Shown here: positions 13,081-25,000 of the stretch, one piece after another
How the letters are laid out: the number at the start of each line of letters is the position of its first letter
Numbering within the stretch: the stretch's first letter is position 1
NCBI GenBank assembly: GCA_002084765.1
Contig: NBMB01000036.1
Location: 1-29,712 of the forward strand
Length of the DNA stretch: 29,712 nucleotides
Source of the DNA: Candidatus Cloacimonetes bacterium 4572_55
Lineage (GTDB): Bacteria > 4572-55
Direction of reading: 5' to 3'
Notes under the pieces: generated by a model
The model's input: only the letters and a program-made list of their open reading frames with translations
Databases searched by the model: none
What the model was told of the DNA's origin: nothing
Made by a program: the position numbers and the translations under genes

Positions 13081-16000
13081 ATGTTCAAATATAGTCGTTT
13101 ACACCCTTTTTTCACATATTTTTTAACGGGATTGATAGCAATCTGCGCCGCACCCGCATCCGGCGACGATTGCGATAGCGATCCAGGAACTTTGATTCCC
13201 ACAAATGAATCAATTCAGATCACCAGCCAAAATGTGACGTACAGCGATGGAACGCTCGCGCCAGCCGGTTCGGTGATTCGCGCATACGATCCGGATGGAA
13301 CTTTTTGCGGCGCGGACACCCTTAGCTCGGAGGGGGGATTCTTTTTTCTCTTTGTGTATAAAGATGATAACTACACGCCAGACGAGGACGAAGGCGCGTT
13401 GCCCGGGGACACGCTCAGCTTTACTATCAATGGCTGGCCCGCAGACGACTGGGAGCCCGGAACTGGCGGAATTCCTGGATTTGTTCTGCACGGGATATGG
13501 GACGCGAACGGTTCTATCCATGACATTGACCTGACCATGAGGTCCTTTCTGGCGAATCACTCGCCCGCTCTGGATCAGAACGATGTGGGTCTATCGACGG
13601 CAATCGAGCTGGATTTAGTCGATTATTGTCCTGATAGCTCTATAGATCCGGCAAGTATCCAACTCACTATCAATGAAGAGGGTATTCCTTCTGACGACCT
13701 GATTATCACCTCGCAAGACGACATCGCGCATCTGCTCTATACCCCGCCGGTTCCATTTCCCGCTGAGACGACGATTCGGGTATGCGTGCAGGCGACGAGC
13801 GGCGAAACGATTGTCCGTGAATGTTATGAATTCGTAACCGGCGAGGATATGCAAGATATTACGCCTCCGGCTATGGCGGTCGATTTTGTTGCGACCGACA
13901 CAACGTTTCACACCGCCTCCCTCCGATGGATAGCGACTGGCGACGATGGGTATGATGGAGACGCAACCGAATATGACGTCCGGTATGCGACCTCTCCGAT
14001 CTCCACACAGGCGCAATTTAACGCGGCGCAACAGGTTATGGACCTTCCGACTCCGTCCCCTTCAGGTTCTCCGGATTCGGTCACGGTTTCGGGATTACAT
14101 CCGAATCGGACATATTACTTTGCCATTCAGGTGATCGACGAGGCTGGCAATCGATCTCCCATTGCCACGACAAATATCCCGACCTGGCCTCGCTGGAATA
14201 TCGCTCTATTCAAGCCTGTTGTCGCTTCCAGCCAACTTGATGGGCCCGCAAGTTTTGCCGTTGACGGCGATTATGACACGGACTGGAACGCTGGAACCGA
14301 CGATCTGCCACACGAGATTACCATTGCCTTTCAGGGGCTGGCTCATATCGACTCGGTCGCTTTTAAGATCAATCACGACTCCGACGGATACACCTTGCAC
14401 AACGTCTCGATAATCGATGGAGAGAATGAATCAACCTTAGTCCATACCTTTTCTGGGCAGACCGCGCAAGGCAATTGGCTGACTTACGCGTTTGATCCAT
14501 TTCTAACCGGCGCGGCGCAGATCAATGTCGAGACAACCCAGTCTCCCTCATCCGCGTCCTGGTTTGAGATCGAGGTGTTTGGCTATATCTATGCGGTTGG
14601 CGACACGATCCCGCCAGCTCGTATCGAAGATCTGGCAGTCACCGGACGACCCGACTCAATGTCTGTAATCCTATCCTGGACAGCTCCAGGCGACGACTCC
14701 ACGTATGGACGCGCAGACGAATACGATCTGCGATACAGCGATTCTCTCATCTTGACAGAACTGGATTTTTATAATGCGACCCGTTTCCTTATCGATCCGC
14801 CAGACACAGCCGGAACCATCGAGACCGCGACTATCACGGGTCTGGAGTGCGGTGCCTATTATTTTTCTATCCGCACACATGACGAAGCTCCGAATCTTTC
14901 CGAAATCTCCCCACCGATTCTGAGCCCATACGACCCCTGCAATCCTATAGATTTGATCCCACCCGCGACTATTTCAGACTTGACCCCGATCCGCGCGACC
15001 TCAGTGTCCATGACGCTTTCTTGGACCGCGCCCGGAGACGACGGGTACGACGGTCAAGCGACTGAGTATGATCTGCGGTACTCGGCGCAGCCGATCACAT
15101 CTCTGAATTTTGACGACGCAACTCAGGTCGAAACTCAGCCTATTCCCGGCGCGTCTGGCTCGATCGCTGAATACAGCATTGAAGATTTAGACCCGGAGAC
15201 CCTCTACTATTTTGCTATTAAGACTGCGGACGAGGTTCCCAACTGGTCTATGATATCCAACCTTCCGTATGCCTATACGCCAGATCCGATCCCGCCGGAT
15301 CCCATCTGCGATCTGCGACCGTTCGAGGTGACATCGGATAGTGTCCGTTTGACATGGATCGCTCCAGGAGACGACGGAACTGACGGAGATGTAACGGGTT
15401 ACGATATGCGTTACAGCACTGGTCCCATCACCGCGAGTAACTTCCATCTCGCGACGCAATGGCCTAATCCCCCATCGCCTCCGCAACCGGCTGGAGAACG
15501 GGAATTCCTGACCATTACCGGCTTAGAGGACAGTACCTGGTATTGGTTTGCGATCCAGGCTTATGACGGCCTGGGCGCGTCTTTTTTCAACTATTCCGAT
15601 TTTTGCGCAGCGGGAGTCTGCTCGGCATACACCCAACTGACGCGACATTTGGTGATCGAATCAACGTCTGACGACGCGGAAGAAGTCTATCTCAGCGGTC
15701 CCGGATTTGACGGGGTTCTCCTGTGGGCAAGCGACTTTCAGCCGCAACGTTCCTGGACAGAGTATGGCTTTATCCCGGACTCGCTCTACGTGCTTTCCAT
15801 TCGAGTCAGCGATATCGGAGGACCGAGTGGCGCGCATCTGACCAGCGTCTCGGATCCCCTCTCTGGCGAGGTAGTTTTTAATACCCAGGGCGACGGGACT
15901 TGGCTCTACGATTACGCGTATCCCGGTGCTGAATGGAATCACCTATCTTTTAACGATAGCGGCTGGGAATCCGAACAAATTATCGCGCCGTACGGCTATG

Positions 16001-19000
16001 GCTATTCACCCATTACGGGGTGGCAAGATCCGTCCGCGCAATGGGTCTGGAGTATGCCAATCGATCATTCTCAAGTCTGGGTCAGACGCGAATTTTCTGT
16101 AACCCAAAGTAGCTTTGATACCACGCCGCCCTCGCAGATTATAGACCTGACCGCGACTGCTATCACCAGCAATCATGTGGAGTTGACATGGACTGCGCCC
16201 GGAGACAATGGACGATTTGGTCGCGCGTCGGTTTACGAGATTCGATACGCGACATTTCCCTTAAATAACGGGAATTTCGAGAGCGGTATGACCTTTGTCA
16301 ATCCGCCTGAACCCGCGTGGGGAGGCGCGCCTGAGTCAGTGGTCATAGACGGACTGCAATCAAACACGATCTATAATTTTGCCATCAGAACAGCGGACGA
16401 AATTCCCAATTGGTCGGCTGTATCTGTCAACGACACCGCGTGGACGAATTTGCCCGCGGACGTTACGGTTCCGAATCAAATCACAGATTTGGATACGACC
16501 AATATCGGTGCCCAATTTATCACCCTGACGTGGACTGCGCCCACGGATACCACGATCTATGGAAACAGCCAGGCTGTGAGCACTTATCAGATCTATTATG
16601 CGGATAATCTCCCGTTGGACGAGACCAACTACATGCTGGGAGAGTTGATCGAAAATCCTTTTACGCCATCGGCTCCAGACATGCAGGAAACGTACGCAAT
16701 TGCTGGATTGCAATCGGATACGCGCTATTACTTCGTGATTTTTTCTTTGGACCATGTCAATAATCGCTCAGAAATATCCAACACGGCTATGGGTCAAACC
16801 CGAGTTCTTTTTCAGCCCGATAATCTCTGTCTGAACAAACCAGCAACTGTGTCTGCCAATGACTGGAGCAGCGCGTTGGCCGTCGATGGGGACCCATATA
16901 CCCAATGGAATTCCGAAGCCTATTTCACACAGTGGGTTGAAATCGATCTGCGCGGCTCAGCGACAATCGATTCAATTGCTCTGAAAGTGGCGCAAAATCC
17001 GTCAGGGCAGACAATTCACCATATCTATACGATTCATGGAAACGGCGATGTGACTCTTTCCCATATCTTTTCTCCTACTCGGTCGTACGACGGACTTTTT
17101 CTCACCCACGGGTTCCCGGTTCCACTCACAAGCGTCAAAAAACTTCGGGTGGAGACTGTGCATTCTCCAGCTCCGGTCGCGTGGTATGAGATTCAGGCGT
17201 TCGGAGTGATCGACACCAACAATATCGCGCCCGCGGCCATCTCGGATATGCGAGTAAATTTGACTGGAAACACCTATATCGATTTGGCATGGACAGCTCC
17301 AGGAGCTGATGCAAATCAAGGCAGAGCTTTTGTTTATGACGCGCGATATTCGATCTCTCCCATCACGGCGGAGAACTTTGCCGAGGCGCAATCTGCGTCG
17401 AATGAGCCGACTCCGCAGTCCGCGGGATCGTCCGAGAATTTTTCTATTGGCGGATTAGACCCGGATACGCGCTATTATTTTGCGGTCAAGACAGCGGACG
17501 AGCAGTATAACTGGTCTCCGATTTCCAATGTGGTCGACGCGCTGACCGCTTCGGAGCAAAACCCCTGCGTCATTGATCAGGATATATGCGAAAGTACGAT
17601 CTGGTATCCCTATTCCTGCGATGTGTATCTGATTCAAGAGGACGTCTCGATATGCAACGGAGCGACTCTGACCATACAACCTGGGGTTTATATCCGTATC
17701 GCTGACAACAAAAAAATGACGATCAGAGAAAACGGCGCGCTACAAGCTTATGGGTCAGCCACTCTGCCGATCCGTATGGAAGCAAGCGTGAGTCAGTGGG
17801 GAGGGCTCATTTTTGAGAATCCCGCCTCGTCATCGCTGAATTATACCCAATTTCGAAATATTCAAGGATCGGCTGTGAGTCTACAAAACGGGAATCTGTT
17901 GACTATCTCGGATTGCACGTTTGAAAATATTTCCAACGGATACGCGGTCTATCTGGAAAACGCTTCGCCCGTGATCACCGACAACATCCTGCGCGCGCCG
18001 ATCTACGCATCGGATAGCCGATCCAATCCGACAATCATGCATAACGAGTTCATTGGTCGCGACGATTATCCGATCACTGTCGGCGCAATGACCCAATTTT
18101 CTTCTGGTGAGACTTATGATGAAACCGAGGCAAACGATTTTACGGACTGGCTCAGTTACCGGTATATTCGTTTGTGGGGGACCGATATTATTCAAGACGT
18201 CTCGCTGCCGGACGAGCTGCCCTATTATGTGCAAGGCGACCTGACGGTATATAACGACGCGCTGCTGACGATTCACCCTGGGGTGACGCTGCGCTGGGTC
18301 GCGAACGCTGGACTGATTATCGGGAATGATCTAAACAACAGCTACGGCGCGCTTTATGCCGTGGGCGCGTTGGATCAGATACAACTTCGAGGCGATCCGC
18401 AAAATAGCCAATCCAGGTGGGCGGGCGTCCGATTCACCCAATATACCACGTCGTCGAGTCTGGGATATTGCCAGATCGAGCAGGCTTATCAGAGCCTTTT
18501 GGTCGCGGGAGCGTATCATCCCACTGTGATCAGCGTGGAGCGAACCGAAAATGTGACTATTCTCAACTGCACCGTGACTCCAGACCCTGGAGTTTCCAGC
18601 ATCCTGTTGGACCACTCATCGATCCGAATCGAAGGAAATACACTGGGCGGCGCGATTTATGGAGCGGATCACACAGCCTCGCCATCGATTGTGAGCAATA
18701 GCTTCAGCGGAAGCGGGATCGACCCAATCACAATGGGAGCAATGGGTTATCTCAATGCAAACAGCTTCAATAATTGGTCGGGCGGCATCCGGATTTGGGC
18801 GACTGAGATCGATCAGAATACGAACTGGACAGCGCCGCAAAATTTGCCCTATAAAGTTTTGGGCGATATTGTCGTGAAAAATAACGCGGAATGGATTATC
18901 GATTCAGGCGTGCATATTTATTGGGCGTCAGGAAGCGCGTTGCAAGTGGGCGATCCCGACGCCGCGAGAGAATCGGGCGGAACCCTTCAGGTCCATGGAG

Positions 19001-22000
19001 TCTCAAGCAGTCGCTGTCTGATGACATGCGATCCCACGAATTCCAACCTGTTTTGGTCTGGTATCGAATTCACCGCATCCGCGACAGATTCATGGGTGAA
19101 TCATACCGATATTCAGCAGGCTTACTCAGCGTTCAACGGGCAATTCTGCTCTATATCAGTCAACCAGGCGGACGATACGCAGTTCAACGACGTCATGATC
19201 GAGCCAGTGGGAGAAGCGCACGCGCTCGCGCTGAATCAGTCCTCCTGTACGATCCGGAATAGCACGCTGTATGGTCGGGTCTATTGCCTGGAAAGTAGCG
19301 GCGCGCCTCTTATACAAAACAACACATTTATCGGCTCCGGAACCGCGCCGATCGTAATGGGTGCTATGGCCAATCTGGGCGGATCGAATAATTTTATCGG
19401 ATGGCAAAATGGAATCTACATTCAAGTTTGGGGGACTGTGATCAATCGAGACGCGGTCTGGTACGCGGTGGCTGGGCTTCCGTATTATGTCAAGGCAAGT
19501 CTCATCGTTGGGAGCCACAAAAATTTCGCCATGCAACCCAACGTCCAGGTTATGTGGGAAGATGACGCCGCGCTTTTTGTCGGGAACCGAGCCGACGAGA
19601 CGCCCGGATCTCTCACTATTGATGGACCCGCATATTTCACCTCCTTTGACGACGATTTGAGCGTGAGCTGGCGCGGTCTTTATTTCACAGAGCATACTGA
19701 CAATTCGACAGTGGATCAACTGGTGATGACCGGCGCCAAGAATCCGGTTGGCAACGAACGATTTGCGGCTGTGCGTTTCAGCGGATCCGATCTTGCCACA
19801 CTATCGGACTGCGTGATCAACTACGCGGAGGAAACCTATCCGATCTATCTGGATCAGAGTTCCCCTGTCATCAACTCCTGCACCCTGCGCAGCGACACGC
19901 TTTACGCTGTGTGCGCGTCCACCGGCGAGAGCAACCCGGTTCTAATGGACAATATTTTTATCGGACATGGCGATTTCCCGTTCCAAGTGGGTGCTATGTC
20001 CACGGTCAGCCCCAACAATTATGCGCAGTGGGTCGGAGAAAAAGGGATCAAATTTCTGGGAACCCATATTGACCGCTTCCTAAATTGGGCGAATTTGGAG
20101 CAGGAAATCGGACCCTATTACATTTTTGGCGACATTGAATGCTCCTCAGAGCTGTCGATTTCAGCCGGAGCCGAGATTTTGTTAGACGATCACGTCTCCC
20201 TGCGGATGACCAACGGCGGCTCTCTCCAAGCCATTGGCAGCGGTATTCTCACCGCGGACCAGCATATTGGATTCACCTCGATCGATACTATGAGCGGGAC
20301 ATGGGGCGGCATACATTTTAGCGAAACATCCGGGCTGTCTCGAATGGCGTATTGCCTCATCGAATTCGGCGGGGATGTGTATCCTTATGCCAGCCTCTAT
20401 ATCAATAGCGACGACGTGACAATCGAGCATTGCGATATTGTGCGCTCGTTTGGAAACGGCATCTATGTCCAGCAGGCAAGCCCCACGATCCACAGCGTTA
20501 TCAGTAGCTTCCATTCTGGATATGGAATCTCCCATCTCGCGGGAAGCTCGGATTTTATCACGCATTGCAACGCGTACGACAACAACTCTGGGGATTTCAA
20601 CGGGTTGAACGATCCGGTCGGTCACGCCAATTTTAGCGCGGATCCCCGTTTTGTCGATTTTGGCGGCGGCGATTACCACTTGATGAGCGACTCCCCTTGC
20701 ATCGGCACTGGGCAGAATAATTCGAGCGTCGGCATATTTCAATATATCGACGCGGAGCCGCCCGACCCGATTCTGACGCTGACGGTCGTTAGTTCCACCT
20801 CGTCGTCAGCACTATTGAGCTGGATAGCGACCGGCGACGACTCCATATTCGGACGAGCCGCCGAGTATGATCTCCGCTACCGGATGAATGAAGAGATCAC
20901 CCTGGATAATTTCGCAACGTCAGACAGCGATCTCTCTGTGTCGATACCGTCCGGAGCCGGAGTGAATGAGACTCACGAGGTCGATGGATTGCAATCTGAC
21001 CAGACCTATTATTTTGCCCTGAAAGTGATTGACGATGCGAATAACATATCGGAAATATCCAATGTGGTCTCGGTTTTCACCGGCGATAACGAGGATGATA
21101 CGGCACCCGCGACAATCACCAATCTCACTGTGACCTCTCATACGGATAATTCCGCGGCACTGCAATGGACTGCGCCTGGAGACGACGGGAACCAGGGTCA
21201 AGCCTCGCTGTATGATTGCCGTTTTTCCACATCGCAGATCAATCAGAATAATTTCTACAATGCAAATCCAGTGAGCGGCATGCCGACTCCGGCTCCGGCT
21301 GGCGTTTCGCAGGCTGTGACTGTGCATGGTTTACAACCGAATACAACCTATTATTTTGCTATCCGATCGCGGGACGAGGCGATTTGGTCCAACGTCTCAA
21401 ATAACGCGACAGTGACGACCGATCCCTACTATCCCACCCTGAGAGCCTCGATCACGCCAAATTTCGGCGACGTGATGTTGGAATCGTCCATAATCCACGC
21501 GATGCAGTTGTGCAATGCAGGCGCGGAACCGTTGGTTATCGACAGTTTCACGTCGAGCGATTCTAATTTTGAGATCGATACTCCTTTGATAAATCTCACG
21601 TTGCAGCCAGGGCAGTGTTATACAGCCTATATAGCGTTCGCGCCGACCGTGCTGGGTTACGATTCCTCGATCATCACGATTATAAGCAATGATCCGGAAA
21701 GTCCAACCACAACTCTTGAAGTCAACGGGTTCGGTATTCTCCAGGGAGACCCGACTATTGTTGTGGAAAATCCATATCACAACTTTGGTCATATTCCGAT
21801 CAATGGGACAGAAAGCTGGACTTTTACGATCCACAATTCCAGCAGCGTCAACCTGGTGATTACGTCGATTGCGCCGAATTTGGGCGTTTATCAGATCACC
21901 TCGCCCACCTCCTTTCCTCGAACCGTTCCGGCAGAGGGAGACCTATCAGTCACGGTGCGTTTCCGACCTGTAGAGTTTCAGCTCTATTCGGATCAGATAG

Positions 22001-25000
22001 CGATCGCGTCGAACGACCCAGACCTTCCTTCTATGACCGTGGATGTGGTGGGGTTTGGCTATGACGTGACGCCGTATCTCCGCTATACCCCGTCGAGCCA
22101 CGACTATGGCAGCGTGGCTATGGGCGGGACTTCAGAATTTACCTTTGATATCCGAAATCACGAGTCCGCGACCGGACAGTTAAGCGTGACGCTGAGCGCG
22201 GTCAACTCGGGTTTTTCCATCGTAGGCGTCGAGCCTGAGGGATCGCTGCAAAACCGTTTGTTGGATCCGGGTCAACATATATATGTGACGGTTCGTTTCA
22301 GTCCGACAGATCCTGGCAGTTATTCCGGCAGCCTCTCCATCCAATCTAATGATACGGAAAACAGCTCGGTCTCACTCGCTTTGACCGGATACGCGCCAGT
22401 CCCACCCGAGCCGATCCTGATCGTCTCGCAGACCGCAATCGACTTCGGTACGGTCTATATCGGCGAGTCCGCTGAAGCGATTTTGACCTTGTCCAATTAC
22501 GGAAACGCGCAGTTGGAAATATCGTCGCTGTCGCTTAGCGGCTCAGGGAGCTTTGTCTATCACGTCAAATCGCCTACGCTTTTTCCCCAATTGATCGACA
22601 CGGGTCAGTCCATTGACGTGGTTCTGGAGTTCACCCCAACGCAGGAGATTCAATATACGACCTCGCTATCGATCGGGAACAACGACCTGGATCTCGACAA
22701 TTTTCCTGTGGACTTGATGGGACGGGGCATTCCGATCCCGCCTCCGGAAATCCAACTGAATCCGCCTTCTTATCAATATGACTTTGGACCGGTCGCCGGT
22801 GAAGTGGAATGGAGCTTTCTCGTGGAAAATATTTGCGATTCTGGCGTCCAATCCGTAGGTCCCTTGATCATCTATGATATAAATATCAACGGAGATAGCG
22901 CGTTCGATCTGATTCATCCGGTCGATTTCCCCCAGACCGTTCAACCGTGCGAGGTGATGCAGGTTTACGTTCGGTTCACCCCGACTCAAAACATGGAAAC
23001 TACAGCGAACTTGACCATTATCAGCAACGACTTTGACGAGAGTTCGATAACGATCCTGTTGCGGGGAGAACGCGCCGCGCCGGAGATCGATTTTTCTGCG
23101 ATCTCCTATGATTTCGGATCGGTCAAGGTGGGTCAGACCAGGGGCTGGACATTGGTGATTTATAGCGTGGGGAACGTGCCGATCACTGTGCAGAATATTC
23201 AGTTGGTCAGCGCGGGGTTTGGGATCACATCCATGCCAGAACCCGGATTTGAGATTATCGACGGTGGAAGTCAGCCCATTGTCGTGACGTTTTCCCCGAC
23301 GAGCGCGGGCGATTTCGCTGGGACAGTTTTTATCAGTTCCAGCGCAGAAAATATTCCGGAACAGCAGATCGATCTCGTGGGGCGCGGAACGATTCCTGAT
23401 ATCGATATTTCTGAGGACGCGCACAATTTCGGTAGTGTGGTCCTGGGTCAATACGAGACCTGGGAGTTTGATATCGAGAATCAGGGTCAAGCCGATTTGA
23501 TCATAGAAAATATCGTCTCGGATCACGCCATATTTGAGGTGATGGGCTGGGGGAGGGACGCGGGATCCGCTCGGTTGGAGCGCGACTCTCAGTATATGAC
23601 AAGGTCGAATCAGATTCGAGAAACGAATATTCCCGCTGGTGGGTCACTGGGGATCACCGTCCGTTTTGTGCCTACGGAACGAGAGGATTATTTGAGCCAT
23701 ATCACGGTGATGAGCGACGATCCAGATGAACCCACGATCACCCTATCTGTGCAAGGCCAGGGAATTGCGCCGATCATGTCGGTTCTCTCGGATAGTCTGA
23801 ATTTCGGTCACGTATCGGTAGACAGTTCTCGCGTTCTCGAATTGATCGTTTTCAACTACGGCGACGCGCCGTTGATCTTGTCGAATCCAGTCCTTTCAGA
23901 CGACGATTTTCGATTTGGTTCCGACGTGATTTTCCCTGTGATTATCGAGCCGGAAGACCAATCCGCGTACATACCGGTTTACTTTATCCCAATAGATCGG
24001 GGTCTCTATGTCGGCTCTGTGACTATGGGAACCAACCTACCGGACGGATCCGGTCTCAACGTGAGTCTCACCGGAGAGGGTATCGCGCCGGAACTGACTG
24101 TGAATCAGACCAGCTTGAACTTCGGGCAGATAGAAATACCCGGGTCTGAAAGCAGACAACTGACTCTGGAGAATACTGGAACCTCCTCGCTGATTTTCAA
24201 CGAATTTCTGATCGAAAATCCGGCGTTTGAGATCAATAGCATAACGCGAACCCGCGTAAACTCAGAATTTGATCTTTTCCTGTTTCCCACGAAACAGCGT
24301 AACCCAGGGCGGGATGAAAAAATTCGGGAGTTGCCAGATACTCTGGGCGTCGGCGAGCAAATTGACCTCACTGTCACGTTTACACCGACAAGTCATGGAA
24401 CCTACCACGCGCCGTTGACGATCTCTTCCAACGCGCTGCTGCACCCTATAATCTTGGTCAACATGTCAGGTATTGGGTTGGCACCGGATATTGCCGTGTC
24501 CGATACGACCTACGAATTTGGACAGGTGGAAGTCGCGCAGACCGAGTCCTGGTTTTTCGCTATCCGAAACAGTGGAAACGATACCCTTCATGTAAATGAA
24601 ATTGGTATAGATAGTGAGTTTTTTACTCTCTCTGACCACGATTTCCCCATGCACATTCCGCCTATAGACAGCGTGCTTGTCACGGTCTATTTTACGCCTG
24701 TAGAGACTCAAGAATATAGCTGCGAACTGGTCATTTTGTCAGATGATCCCGATCAAGAGGAGATCGCTATCTATCTGAGCGGCGTCGGAGTCTCTCCCGA
24801 TATTTACCTCCCGGTAATGGCTTACGACTTTGGTGATTCTGGATTTGCTATGTGGGACATGCCGATCCATAATATCGGAAACGCGGCACTGAGAATATAC
24901 GACGTCATATCCACGGACGACCGCTTTCTTGTGGTCAATCCGCCGACCGATATGATTGCGCCTCAGGATAGCGTGTTTGTGCAGATCATTTTTGACCCAG

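Noticed and set aside
22666-23526. Long open frame (286 codons) on the minus strand within the giant gene
   Set aside because: It lies antisense to well-defined ASH repeats, has no signal peptide, recognisable domain or ribosome site, and similar antisense frames recur throughout the gene because of its codon pattern.
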